Origin: Bacteroidota bacterium
Lineage (GTDB): Bacteria; Bacteroidota; Bacteroidia; Palsa-965
Assembly (NCBI GenBank): GCA_006218065.1
Contig: VBWE01000020.1
Location: forward strand, 36,445-100,444
Length of the DNA: 64,000 nucleotides
Direction of reading: 5' to 3'
The notes under the pieces: model-generated
What the model saw: the letters and a program-made list of their open reading frames with translations, nothing else
Told to the model about the DNA's origin: nothing
Database searches by the model: none
Program-made: the position numbers and the translations under genes
Shown: in pieces, positions 1 through 8,197 of the stretch
Layout: each line of letters opens with the position of its first letter
Numbering within the stretch: the first letter of the stretch is position 1

Positions 1-741
1 TTCGAAGAAACGGGAGCGGAATATTTTTTTGCTGAGCATGGACGAACCGAGCCGCGGAATATTCCACCAGCGGAAAGGTTTGAGGATGGAAAGATGCAGC
101 AGCCCGTCGTTCACGATTGCAGCGGGAGCGATCCAGGCGTTGTTTCCGTATTGCCCGGCGTTGGCGGCGGTTATCAGGAAGGCTTCGCGCTCGATAATTT
201 TACCGTCGATGCTGATCGTATAAATCTCGCTTTTGTAATTGCTGAATTCGCGCAGGGTCATTTGCAGGTACGTGCTGAATCCGCGCGTGCTGCTTTCTGC
301 GAAAAGTTTCCCGATATGCGCGTCAAAACCGACGCCGGCTGTGCAGAAAAAAGATTTCCCGTTGATCAGTCCCCGGTCCATCGTCACCAGCTTTCCTGAT
401 CCGACCAGGTGCATCGCTTCGTCCGTTTTCAGCGAAATGCCTAAGTGACGCGCCAGCCCGTTGCCCGATCCGAACGGCAGGATGCCGAGCGCGGTGGATG
501 TTCCGCTGAGCGCATCGGCCAGTTGGTTTACCGTTCCGTCGCCGCCGGCAGCGAGGGCGATATCAAAGCCGCCGTTTTTTACTTCCGCAAAAATAGCATC
601 GCGGTCTTCCAGTTTGTTCCAGTCGAAAATCACGGATTCATAATCCGGCGAAATGAGTCCGCGGATCAGCGCACTGCGATCGGTTTTCTTGTCTGTGCCG
701 GATTTCGGATTGATGACAAAGGCGACTTTGAGTTTTGCCAT
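1..741 (-). CDS. Diacylglycerol kinase family lipid kinase (YegS/BmrU-like), truncated by the window edge
   Basis: Reading from a start codon at 741 the frame stays open to base 1, so the C-terminal end lies outside the window; 247 residues are visible. The N-terminus carries the NPKSG motif (residues 11-15) and the nucleotide-binding GGDGT motif at residues 66-70, followed by GILPFGSGNGLARHL, all hallmarks of the DAGK catalytic family. Members phosphorylate diacylglycerol or related lipids with ATP at the inner membrane; the exact lipid substrate cannot be told from sequence. It follows the MJ1255-like glycosyltransferase on the same strand, separated by about 130 bases holding a perfect palindrome, so it may have its own transcript. 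Family call is firm, substrate open. Confidence 0.9.
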   Translation of the reverse strand, partial: MAKLKVAFVINPKSGTDKKTDRSALIRGLISPDYESVIFDWNKLEDRDAIFAEVKNGGFDIALAAGGDGTVNQLADALSGTSTALGILPFGSGNGLARHLGISLKTDEAMHLVGSGKLVTMDRGLINGKSFFCTAGVGFDAHIGKLFAESSTRGFSTYLQMTLREFSNYKSEIYTISIDGKIIEREAFLITAANAGQYGNNAWIAPAAIVNDGLLHLSILKPFRWWNIPRLGSSMLSKKIFRSRFFE

Positions 742-824
742 AAGACAAATTTACGGGAAAGTTGCTGCCAGTTTAAAATTACGTTTGAGGAATATGGATA
801 GTCGATTTTGAAATAGGTTCATGT

Positions 825-851
825 TTGTTCGAAGCTGCCAGCTTCGAACAA
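825..851. repeat. Perfect 13-bp palindrome between two co-directional genes
   Basis: TTGTTCGAAGCTG and its exact reverse complement are separated by a single C. It lies just after the stop of the minus-strand glycosyltransferase gene. No T-run follows on the minus strand, so it is not a classic intrinsic terminator; it may be an RNA-stabilising hairpin or a protein site. Confidence 0.75.
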
Positions 852-869
852 CGAAGCGTTTTATAAAAA

Positions 870-1979
870 TTAATATTCTCCGGAACTTTCGTGGATGACT
901 TCCATGATCGATGCCATGAATTTTTCCTCGGCCCGGTGTACCCAGTTGCGGAATTTGTCACCGATTTCCCGGTGCTGCGGCAGGTAATCGAGGAAACGGC
1001 CGATGTTGAACGACTTGTCGTAAATGCCTGCGCCGGCCAGGTGTGCGTCGCGGGAATTGCAGAGCTGCTCGAAATGACCTTCGACCGGGACCATGAAAGC
1101 TGGTTTGCCGAGGTACATCGCTTCGCAGATCGATTCGAAACCGGCCGTACTGATGAGCCCGCGGGCGCCCGCCATCATGCTCAGGAATTTCCGGTCGTTC
1201 AACTGGTGAAAGAATAAAGTTTCATCCACCTGCATCACGTCGGTAATGTCTTTGTTGTCGGTGAAGCAGTGCAGGGTGACCTGCGGATTTTCCCGGTGCC
1301 AGTTGAGAATATCGTCGCGGTAGCCTTTGTTGACGAGATAAACGAGGAAGTAACCGCCGTTGCTCGCGGCCTGTTCGAAAACTTCGTTGCGCAGCAGGGG
1401 CGGAACGACCAGTACATTTTTTCGTTCCAGGTCATCCGTTTCATAAAACGACAAAGCGAGTTTTCGCTTCGAACCCCAGGCCGTGAGATTGGTGTATGCT
1501 TTCAGTGCAAACTTGTCGCCGGCATAACCTTTCGGGAACGGGAAGCCGGGATGCTCCGCAAGATACTGGTGCGCAACTGCGATCATCGGTGTTTTCGGCC
1601 TTTTCAGGAAACAGAACAAACCCGCAAGCGGATCGTAAAAGTTTATAATGAGATCCGGTTTATGTTCGTTCACCGCATTTTCGATTTCCCGGATGCTCTT
1701 CCGGTATGTGCGAAGCCGCTGCAGGTTATAGATCACCGTCGGCATGATGCGGATGGCCCGGCTGTTGCGCGTGACAAAATTCGGACTGAGAAAACGGCTG
1801 ACGGATACTCCCTCCATACTTTTCAGAAAAAAATCAGGCACTTCACGCGCGGAACTCGATCCGACCAGGACGGAACAGACCGTGCAGCCGTTGCGGTTCA
1901 GTAATTGTTTAAGCGAAATCGCCTGCGTCATATGACCGCGGCCTTCGCCCTGTACGATGAACATGATCTTCAGATCCAT
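870..1979 (-). CDS. Glycosyltransferase, MJ1255/GT28-like fold
   Basis: A 369-residue protein beginning with a Rossmann strand and the motif QGEGRGHMTQA (residues about 10-20), typical of the MJ1255/VC2487-type and MurG/GT28-like GT-B enzymes. The C-terminal half contains the nucleotide-sugar binding region around GLISTAGFESICEAMYLGKP, where the conserved Ser/Thr-Ala-Gly-Phe and Glu-Ala residues contact the donor. There is no signal peptide or membrane segment, so it probably acts on the cytoplasmic face. Its start follows the stop of the LpxH-like gene by one base, so the two are almost certainly cotranscribed and perhaps translationally coupled. The lipid-A enzyme upstream and lipid kinase downstream suggest a glycolipid acceptor; that part is inference. 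Confidence 0.85.
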   Translation of the reverse strand: MDLKIMFIVQGEGRGHMTQAISLKQLLNRNGCTVCSVLVGSSSAREVPDFFLKSMEGVSVSRFLSPNFVTRNSRAIRIMPTVIYNLQRLRTYRKSIREIENAVNEHKPDLIINFYDPLAGLFCFLKRPKTPMIAVAHQYLAEHPGFPFPKGYAGDKFALKAYTNLTAWGSKRKLALSFYETDDLERKNVLVVPPLLRNEVFEQAASNGGYFLVYLVNKGYRDDILNWHRENPQVTLHCFTDNKDITDVMQVDETLFFHQLNDRKFLSMMAGARGLISTAGFESICEAMYLGKPAFMVPVEGHFEQLCNSRDAHLAGAGIYDKSFNIGRFLDYLPQHREIGDKFRNWVHRAEEKFMASIMEVIHESSGEY

Positions 1980-1980
1980 G

Positions 1981-2886
1981 TTATGCAGATTTTAAGTTGA
2001 CAGGTTGATTGTCTGTGCCGGTGAACGGATGGAGCGGCACGGCCGGTTTTTCTTCGAGCGAAGCGAACCAGTCTTTATAATGAATGATTTTCCATTCCCC
2101 GGTTTCCGTTTCCGCCAGCGCAGTCAGCGATTCCACCCAGTCGCCCGAATTGAGATAGTGGATACCGTCGATCATTTTATCCGCAGGCGTGTGAATATGT
2201 CCGCAGATAATTCCTTCGCATTTCCGGGCGCGGGCAACCGAAGCGAGCTGCGTTTCGAAATCGCTGATGAACGAGACGGCTCCTTTTACTTTGGCTTTGA
2301 CGACCTGGGAAAGCGAATAGTAGGGCAGTCCGCGTTTTTCGCGGTAGCGGTTGTAATGCCGGTTCAGCCAAAGGAGAAATGTGTAACCGGTATCACCGAG
2401 TTTGGCGATCCATTTCAGTTTGGTGGTAACGGTATCGAAAAGATCGCCGTGCACGACGTAGTACCGCTTCCCAAACGATTCATGAATATAATCGCGTGCG
2501 ATGGTGAAATTGCCGATGGTGAACGGAAGTATCTCGTCGAGAAAATCATCGTGGTTGCCCCGTAAATAAATAACGCGCATCTTTTTGGATGCGCGTTTGA
2601 GGACCATGCGGAAGAAACGGGTATGTTTCTTTTTCCAGGAACCTGATTTTTTCAGTTGCCACCCGTCTATGATATCGCCGTTCAGGATGAGCGTTTCGCA
2701 GCGGTGGTGTTTCAGGAAGCGGCACAATTTTTTTGCCTGCGAGGCATTCGTGCCTAAATGGAGATCGGAGAGTACGATCGTCTTGTAGTATGTCTTCACC
2801 TTTTTCGGGTTTTGCAAAACAACAACGATCGTATGACCGGAAGATTTCGGAATGTTCACGCTTCGGAAATGGAATTCTTTCGGCAT
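1981..2886 (-). CDS. LpxH-like UDP-2,3-diacylglucosamine diphosphatase (metallophosphoesterase)
   Basis: The calcineurin-type metallophosphoesterase signature is complete: SDLHLG, NGDIIDGW, RGNHDD, a histidine in VVHGDLFD and the final CGHIHTP, all metal-binding positions. Enzymes of this group in Bacteroidota hydrolyse UDP-2,3-diacylglucosamine to lipid X in lipid A synthesis, which would pair it with lpxB 2 kb away. The 301-residue reading includes about 29 extra residues before KTYYKTIVLSD; a GTG at 2799 in the same frame would give the usual length of about 270 and may be the real start. Other metallophosphoesterases share these motifs, so the LpxH role is likely, not proven. Confidence 0.82.
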   Translation of the reverse strand: MPKEFHFRSVNIPKSSGHTIVVVLQNPKKVKTYYKTIVLSDLHLGTNASQAKKLCRFLKHHRCETLILNGDIIDGWQLKKSGSWKKKHTRFFRMVLKRASKKMRVIYLRGNHDDFLDEILPFTIGNFTIARDYIHESFGKRYYVVHGDLFDTVTTKLKWIAKLGDTGYTFLLWLNRHYNRYREKRGLPYYSLSQVVKAKVKGAVSFISDFETQLASVARARKCEGIICGHIHTPADKMIDGIHYLNSGDWVESLTALAETETGEWKIIHYKDWFASLEEKPAVPLHPFTGTDNQPVNLKSA

Positions 2887-3103
2887 GATTAAATCCGGAG
2901 GCCGGATGCGAATGAATTGTTAAAAGCGCAACTGAAATTCTGACCGGCCAGCTGCTGTTTTTCCGGAAAAAATGTCACACAAAAAATCATAAATATGACT
3001 TCTTGTCATTGAAAACCAGTGTTTTAGCCAATGGTACGCCGATTGAGCATAAACAGGTAAATCCATTATTAATACTAAAACAAAAAACCTGGAGGATTAA
3101 AAA

Positions 3104-3538
3104 ATGAATACGATGAATTGTGCTCCCAAAAAACGTGCTGCATTTTTCGGCTCGCCGTTCGCGGCTTTCCTGGACGATGATTTTTTCACACGCGATCACG
3201 CGTCTTATGTGCCCGGGGTGAATATCGCCGAAGACGGCAAAGCATTTCACCTGGAAGTATCGGCGCCCGGATTCGACAAGAATGATTTCAAGGTGAAGCT
3301 GGAGAACAACCTGCTTACCGTAAGCGCCGCGCATGAAACGGCGGAAAAGAACGAAGAAAAAAAATACACACGCCGCGAATTCCGTTTCGGTTCATTCAGC
3401 CGCAGTTTCCGGGTCGATGAAACGAAAGTGGACACCACCGCAATAACAGCCCGATACGAAAACGGCGTACTGCATATCGGCATACCGAAGAAAGAAGCGG
3501 TGAAAAAAGAAAATACACAGGAAATCCGCATTGACTGA
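3104..3538 (+). CDS. Small heat-shock protein, Hsp20/alpha-crystallin family
   Basis: A 144-residue protein with the alpha-crystallin domain over roughly residues 35-143. The segment VPGVNIAEDGKAFHLEVSAPGF is characteristic, as are the ENNLLTVSA strand and the closing YENGVLHIGIPKKE, where the GVL (I/V-x-I/V-like) region and the C-terminal QEIRID mediate oligomerisation. It is an ATP-independent holdase chaperone in the cytoplasm. Unlike most genes here it has a recognisable ribosome binding site (GGAGG about 10 bases before the ATG), consistent with strong inducible expression. It is monocistronic: a GC-rich terminator hairpin follows. Confidence 0.95.
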   Translation: MNTMNCAPKKRAAFFGSPFAAFLDDDFFTRDHASYVPGVNIAEDGKAFHLEVSAPGFDKNDFKVKLENNLLTVSAAHETAEKNEEKKYTRREFRFGSFSRSFRVDETKVDTTAITARYENGVLHIGIPKKEAVKKENTQEIRID

Positions 3539-3580
3539 TTGTTTTGTGCATGAATGGTTAGGTTAGGTTGGGTTGTGAAG

Positions 3581-3626
3581 CCGCCCGTCTGCGCTGCCTC
3601 CGGCAGCTATGGCGGGCGGTCTTTTT
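3581..3626 (+). terminator. Intrinsic terminator after hsp20
   Basis: Outer arms CCGCCCG (3581-3587) and CGGGCGG (3613-3619) enclose a second stem GCTGCC/GGCAGC (3593-3598/3602-3607) and are followed by TCTTTTT. The stem wording (a CCGCCATAGCTGCC-type sequence on the reverse strand) resembles repeats scattered through many Bacteroidota genomes. Just upstream lies a GGTTA-rich run (3556-3576). Confidence 0.75.
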
Positions 3627-3693
3627 CCGGGTTTTGAACAATCCGGTATTGATTTCTATTTGCCTTCGTGAAAAAGTGTTGTGCGTGCCTTTG

Positions 3694-3701
3694 TAGTTTT
3701 G
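3694..3701 (+). promoter_or_regulatory. -7 box (TAGTTTTG) directly before surE
   Basis: Exact match to the Bacteroidota -7 consensus TAnnTTTG. Only five bases separate it from the surE start codon, so the transcript would begin at or within a few bases of the ATG (leaderless). No TTG is seen 19-21 nt upstream, so the -33 box is weak or absent. Confidence 0.5.
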
Positions 3702-3706
3702 TATGA

Positions 3707-4480
3707 ATGGCTAAGTCTAAACCTCTCATTTTAGTTACCAACGACGACGGTTTCTATGCTTCCGGGCTTCACGCGTTGATTGATGCTGTAAAAGAACTGG
3801 GCGATGTTTTTGTTGTTGCTCCCGATCGCCCGCAGTCGGGCATGGGACATGCGATTACGATCAATTCCACTTTGCGCGTCAGCCGGATGCATCATTTCGG
3901 CGTGGCGGGCGAATATACCTGCAGCGGAACGCCCGTCGACTGCGTGAAAATGGCCGTGAATAAACTTCTTCCGCGCAAACCCGATCTCTGCGTATCGGGC
4001 ATCAACCACGGGGCCAACCATTCCATCAACATCATCTATTCGGGAACCATGTCGGCCGCGGTGGAAAGTGCGATCGAAGGCATCCCGTCGCTGGGACTTT
4101 CCCTGCTCGATTATTCGCTGGAAGCGGATTTTACCGCGGCGGCACACTATTCCACGAAACTTGCGCGTCGCGTACTGGAATCGGGATTGCCTGCAGGCGT
4201 TTGCCTCAACGTAAATATTCCCAAGCTTCCGGCGGAAAAACTGAAAGGCATAAAAGTCTGCCGGCAGGCCTACGGAACCTGGGTGGAAGAACTGGACGAG
4301 CGCACGGATCCTGCGGGCCGGACATATTTCTGGCTGACCGGCGCTTTTAAAAATTTTGAAGAGGGCGCTGAAGATACCGATGCCTGGGCGCTTTCCAACG
4401 GGTATGTATCCGTTGTCCCCGTGCAGTTCGACATGACTGCGCACAAGGCGCTGGCCGGTTTAAAGGATATCGAAAACTGA
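3707..4480 (+). CDS. surE: 5'/3'-nucleotidase SurE
   Basis: A 257-residue SurE protein. The N-terminal LVTNDDGFYASGL holds the two metal-binding aspartates, followed by VVAPDRPQSGMGHAIT and the SGINHGANHSINIIYSGTMSAAVE segment with the conserved asparagines of the active site. SurE is a cytoplasmic metal-dependent phosphatase that dephosphorylates nucleoside monophosphates and short polyphosphate. Length is normal for the family. It heads a four-gene run with a small membrane protein, lpxB and a SpoIID-like gene, with 3-8 base gaps or overlaps. The likely promoter is the TAGTTTTG box five bases before the start. Confidence 0.96.
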   Translation: MAKSKPLILVTNDDGFYASGLHALIDAVKELGDVFVVAPDRPQSGMGHAITINSTLRVSRMHHFGVAGEYTCSGTPVDCVKMAVNKLLPRKPDLCVSGINHGANHSINIIYSGTMSAAVESAIEGIPSLGLSLLDYSLEADFTAAAHYSTKLARRVLESGLPAGVCLNVNIPKLPAEKLKGIKVCRQAYGTWVEELDERTDPAGRTYFWLTGAFKNFEEGAEDTDAWALSNGYVSVVPVQFDMTAHKALAGLKDIEN

Positions 4481-4488
4481 GACAGGAG

Positions 4489-4791
4489 ATGCAGAAACGT
4501 TTCGATCATATTGCGCTCGGGTTTGTTTTGGGACTGATCATGCCTTTTATAGGCATGTACGGCTACTATTTTTTTACGTACCGTACGCAGATCGATTTTT
4601 TGTATTTCATCGATTTCGCGAGCACCACTACACGTGCCATTGTGCCGCTGCTCAGCCTGGGATGCATCCTGAACCTCGGTCTTTTTTTCCTGTTCATGTG
4701 GCGCGACCGTTACAAAAGCGCGCGCGGCGTGATCATCGCTACTTTTCTTTATGCCGGCTGGGTGGCTTACATGAAACTTTTTGCAGTCTGA
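4489..4791 (+). CDS. Small three-helix membrane protein of unknown function
   Basis: A 100-residue protein with three predicted membrane helices: about residues 7-28 (IALGFVLGLIMPFIGMYGYY), 49-70 (AIVPLLSLGCILNLGLFFLF) and 80-97. I recognise no family name or catalytic motif. It sits between surE (8-base gap) and lpxB (3-base gap) and is surely cotranscribed. I recall small membrane proteins at this position in other Bacteroidota, which would hint at an envelope role, but nothing in the sequence fixes one. Confidence 0.8.
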   Translation: MQKRFDHIALGFVLGLIMPFIGMYGYYFFTYRTQIDFLYFIDFASTTTRAIVPLLSLGCILNLGLFFLFMWRDRYKSARGVIIATFLYAGWVAYMKLFAV

Positions 4792-4794
4792 CGT

Positions 4795-5895
4795 ATGAAA
4801 TACTACGTCATAGCCGGTGAAGCATCAGGCGATCTGCACGGATCGAATTTGCTGAAACAATTGTCCCGGCTCGATCCGCAGGCGCAGTTCCGCTGCTGGG
4901 GCGGCGATATGATGAACGCGCAGGGAGCGGAACTGGTGAAACATTACCGCGAGCTGGCTTTCATGGGCTTTGCGGAAGTACTGATGAACCTGCGTACCAT
5001 CCTGCGTAATATCGATTTCTGCAGGGAAGATATCCGCCGCTGGAAACCCGACGCTGTCATCCTGATCGATTACCCGGGTTTCAATCTCCGCATCGCCGGT
5101 TTTGCAAAATCGCTCGGCATAAAAGTTTTTTATTACATCTCACCGCAGGTCTGGGCCTGGAAAGAATCACGCGTGCAGAAAATCAAACAGGTGGTCGATC
5201 ACCTGTTCGTGATCCTGCCGTTTGAAAAACCGTTTTACGACAAACACCAGTACCATGTCGATTTTGTCGGTCATCCCTTGCTGGACGCGATCGGGGAATT
5301 TGATGCGGAAACCGGGCTTTCGCGTGATGAACGAAAAATAATCGCCCTGCTGCCCGGAAGCCGTCGCCAGGAAATCGGGACCATGCTGCCCATCATGCTC
5401 GATGCTGCGGAAAAATTCCCGGGCTATCGTTTTGTCATCGCCGGCGCGCCTTCCGTTCCCGCATCGTATTACCAATCGGTGACCGGTGACCGCCCGGTTG
5501 AAATCATCGCGGGAAAAACGTACGCGCTTTTGCGGAATGCCTATGCCGCGCTCGTTACTTCCGGCACGGCTACGCTGGAAACCGCACTTTTCGGTGTGCC
5601 TGAAGTGGTGTGCTACAAAGGCGGGGCCATTTCGTACCAGATCGCGAAACGCCTGGTCAAAGTGAAATACATTTCGCTCGTCAACCTGGTGATGGATAAA
5701 GAAGTGGTGAAGGAACTCATCCAGTACGAACTGACCACCGAAAATCTTGCAAACGAATTACGGAAAATCACGGAAGACGAAAATTACCGCAACCAACTGC
5801 TCAGCGATTATGATGTGCTGAAACAGAAACTCGGAGGCAGCGGCGCTTCGGAAAAAACGGCGGGGCTGATCCTGCAATACCTGGGAAAAAAATGA
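4795..5895 (+). CDS. lpxB: Lipid-A-disaccharide synthase LpxB
   Basis: A 366-residue GT19 enzyme. The N-terminal AGEASGDLHGSNLLK is the LpxB signature, with WGGDMMNAQGAE next and the YYISPQVWAWKESR segment around residues 113-127. The second Rossmann half has LLPGSRRQEI and TSGTATLETALFGVPEVV, the donor-binding loop. It joins UDP-2,3-diacylglucosamine to lipid X, releasing UDP, at the inner membrane. The LpxH-like gene at 1981-2886 would supply lipid X. Its stop overlaps the start of the following SpoIID-like gene by four bases (ATGA), implying translational coupling. Confidence 0.97.
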   Translation: MKYYVIAGEASGDLHGSNLLKQLSRLDPQAQFRCWGGDMMNAQGAELVKHYRELAFMGFAEVLMNLRTILRNIDFCREDIRRWKPDAVILIDYPGFNLRIAGFAKSLGIKVFYYISPQVWAWKESRVQKIKQVVDHLFVILPFEKPFYDKHQYHVDFVGHPLLDAIGEFDAETGLSRDERKIIALLPGSRRQEIGTMLPIMLDAAEKFPGYRFVIAGAPSVPASYYQSVTGDRPVEIIAGKTYALLRNAYAALVTSGTATLETALFGVPEVVCYKGGAISYQIAKRLVKVKYISLVNLVMDKEVVKELIQYELTTENLANELRKITEDENYRNQLLSDYDVLKQKLGGSGASEKTAGLILQYLGKK

Positions 5896-7055
5896 AACGG
5901 AAAATATCGGTCCTGTTTGCCGCCTGTTGTTCTTTACCCTTGTTTTCGGCGGGAGCGGATGTAACGGTTCGTTTGCTTTCCGACATGAAAGTTTCCGCGG
6001 CGCTGATCTCGGTAGTCAGCGGGAAGTACGAACTGTTTGCCGACGGTAAAATACTTCCGAAGCCCGATTCGGTGGGCATTTTCCAGTTACAACTGGTGAA
6101 CGATTCCATCGAAGTCCGGATGCCGGACGATACGCTCGGACGTTTTAAAACTTTTCACCTCATCCCGAAAAGTCACGACGCGGCATTCAAACTGAAACCG
6201 GTTACGCCGCTTTCCGGAACGCGCATGTACTTCGGCGAATTGAAAGTCAGTTCAGCCAGCCAGGTTTTCGTTTTTGTTCACGAATCCGATCTCGAGCAAT
6301 ACGTGGCGGGTGTAGTGGAATCGGAATCGGGCGGGTACAAGGTGAAAGAGTTTTACAAAGTGCAGGCGATTCTGTGCCGGACATATGCGCTCAATCATCT
6401 CGGCCGTCACAGCCAGGAAGGATTCGAGTTGTGCGACGGTGTGCATTGCCAGGTGTACCGCAGCCGCACGATTTCCGCCGTGGTGCAGGAAGCAGTGCTT
6501 GAAACGCACGGGCTGGTACTGGTGGATGCCAGCCTGAACCTGATCACGGCCGCTTTTCATTCGAACTGCGGGGGACAAACGGTGAGTTCGGAAGATCTCT
6601 GGACGGTTGCTTTGCCTTACCTGCGCAGTACGCCCGACTCGTTCTGCACCACGATGTCGAATGCGCGCTGGCGACGGAAAATTGCAACGGAGGATTGGCT
6701 GAGCTATCTCGGCAACAAGCATAAGTACCCGGTGAACGACAGTATCGCGCGTGTGCAGGCCTTGAATTTCAGGCAGCAGGCGCGGGGTGTGTATTATGTC
6801 GATCGCAGTTACCGCATCCCGCTGCGCACGCTCCGTTCTGACTGGCAACTGCGTTCTACTTTTTTTTCGATTGAACCGCAGAAGGATTCGCTGCTTTTCA
6901 CCGGGCGCGGCTGGGGACATGCCGTGGGACTTTGCCAGGAAGGCGCGATACGCATGGCGAAGAAAGGCTACGATTACCAGTATATTCTGAATTACTATTA
7001 CCGTAATGTGAGTATGGTAAATATGAGCAGGCTGGATTTTTTCAGGGAGGATTGA
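5892..7055 (+). CDS. SpoIID/LytB domain protein (probable peptidoglycan lytic enzyme)
   Basis: A 387-residue protein with a signal peptide (residues 1-21). The SpoIID/LytB domain spans about residues 115-370: HESDLEQYVAGVVESESGG carries the glutamate region equivalent to the SpoIID catalytic acid, followed by KVQAILCRTYALNHLGRH, ITAAFHSNCGGQTVSS and the closing GRGWGHAVGLCQEGA. SpoIID enzymes cleave glycan strands of denuded peptidoglycan; in Bacteroidota the substrate has not, to my knowledge, been settled. Export to the periplasm is likely. It is the last gene of the surE-lpxB run and is followed by a hairpin shared with the convergent T9SS gene. Confidence 0.88.
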   Translation: MKRKISVLFAACCSLPLFSAGADVTVRLLSDMKVSAALISVVSGKYELFADGKILPKPDSVGIFQLQLVNDSIEVRMPDDTLGRFKTFHLIPKSHDAAFKLKPVTPLSGTRMYFGELKVSSASQVFVFVHESDLEQYVAGVVESESGGYKVKEFYKVQAILCRTYALNHLGRHSQEGFELCDGVHCQVYRSRTISAVVQEAVLETHGLVLVDASLNLITAAFHSNCGGQTVSSEDLWTVALPYLRSTPDSFCTTMSNARWRRKIATEDWLSYLGNKHKYPVNDSIARVQALNFRQQARGVYYVDRSYRIPLRTLRSDWQLRSTFFSIEPQKDSLLFTGRGWGHAVGLCQEGAIRMAKKGYDYQYILNYYYRNVSMVNMSRLDFFRED

Positions 7056-7065
7056 GTACAACGGT

Positions 7066-7111
7066 TTATAAATAAAAAGCGGCCCGTTCCATGGACCGCT
7101 TTTCATTTATA
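7066..7111. terminator. Bidirectional terminator between convergent genes
   Basis: AAAAGCGG (7075-7082) pairs with CCGCTTTT (7096-7103), extended outward by TTATAAAT/ATTTATAA. A and T runs on both sides allow it to serve the SpoIID-like gene on the plus strand and the T9SS gene on the minus strand. Confidence 0.75.
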
Positions 7112-7126
7112 AGTGCTTCATCGCAA

Positions 7127-8029
7127 TCAATGCGTAACAATAAACCTGCGTGAAGTAACCTGCTCGCCGTTAAGCGAAACGGATGCAAAATAAACACCCG
7201 CAGGAAGTTCAGATACCGGAACCGAAATTTTGTTTTCACCGATGCGGCCCGCAACCGTTGCAGTCAGTTCGATTTTCTGGCCGACGGAATTGTAAAGCGC
7301 AATACTTAATTCTTTCTCCTGGTCCAGCGTAATGTCGAAATTCACCTGCTCGTTTGCCGGGTTGGGTGAAAGCGACAAGGCTGTGATGGCAGAATTTTCA
7401 TTTACGCTGTTTACCACGTTATTCATATAAAAAGCAGACTGGACGGGTCCGCCGGTTGAGGGAGTGAGCGTGTACACCGCTGCGATCGGGTAGTGGTTGC
7501 CGTTGAGGTACCACATGTATTCATCGTTCGTGTAGGTGATAACGTAAGGCGTACTCATGATGTTCGTGGAATCCTTGTAGCTCTGGTAAAAATGCACGCG
7601 CGTTACGTTTGCGAATGTGCCTTCGGGTGTAGTAAGTGTTCCATAACCATCAGCGGTGACTGTTGTCGTGCCCCAGCGGTAATATACATAAGAGACCTGC
7701 GAATAGGTGGTTGACCAGGTGTCCGTGTATGAATCATTGTAGGTAAAAGGAAAGCGCAGCATGTCTTCCGGGTCGGCATAATACATGAGCGTTGAGCTTG
7801 GCTTCACGCCCAGGTTCTGCCAGGCAGACGAGTTGCATTTGTAATAAGCCCATATTCCTGATTGATCGAATGCTACTGTTGCACCGGGAAAACTGGGGCT
7901 GTAGGGCGAACTTGATGGTGCGACACCGGTAATAGTTGCGGGTGTACCTGCGGTCATCCGAACGGGCTGCGCGGTAATCATACCGGGCAAACTGCATGCG
8001 AAGAAAAGCACGAGGGTAGATTTTTTCAC
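7127..8029 (-). CDS. Secreted protein with T9SS type A sorting domain
   Basis: A 300-residue protein with a clear signal peptide (MKKSTLVLFFACSLPGMITA) and a C-terminal T9SS type A sorting domain over about residues 220-300. That domain shows LSPNPANEQVNF, LYNSVGQKI and LPAGVYFASVSLNGEQVTS, the typical strand pattern. It would be exported by Sec and carried through the outer membrane by T9SS. The central part (about residues 21-215) is rich in Thr, Ser, Tyr and Gly and I do not recognise a family. Two pentapeptide-like words (PSSSPYSPS, TYNDSYTDTW) suggest a beta-rich fold. It appears monocistronic. Confidence 0.88.
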   Translation of the reverse strand: MKKSTLVLFFACSLPGMITAQPVRMTAGTPATITGVAPSSSPYSPSFPGATVAFDQSGIWAYYKCNSSAWQNLGVKPSSTLMYYADPEDMLRFPFTYNDSYTDTWSTTYSQVSYVYYRWGTTTVTADGYGTLTTPEGTFANVTRVHFYQSYKDSTNIMSTPYVITYTNDEYMWYLNGNHYPIAAVYTLTPSTGGPVQSAFYMNNVVNSVNENSAITALSLSPNPANEQVNFDITLDQEKELSIALYNSVGQKIELTATVAGRIGENKISVPVSELPAGVYFASVSLNGEQVTSRRFIVTH

Positions 8030-8145
8030 GGGAGTTGGTTTGAAATGGGTTTACTGAAAATTGGGTTTCAGAAATGAAATTTACGAAAAAATTACTGCGG
8101 TGAATTTTTTGAATCGTTTAAAATGTAGGCACGACTGATCCAGGT

Positions 8146-8174
8146 AAAAAAAAGCCCCGGAATATTTCCGGGGC
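8146..8174 (-). terminator. Intrinsic terminator of the S74/T9SS gene
   Basis: On the minus strand GCCCCGGAA, a three-base loop and TTCCGGGGC form a perfect 9-bp stem, followed by eight T residues. It begins 24 bases after the stop codon at 8198. Confidence 0.92.
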
Positions 8175-8197
8175 ATAAAACGGGGATCCTCTGCAGA

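Noticed and set aside
6252..7106. Minus-strand open frame opposite the SpoIID-like gene
   Set aside because: No domain, signal or promoter; shadows the real gene.
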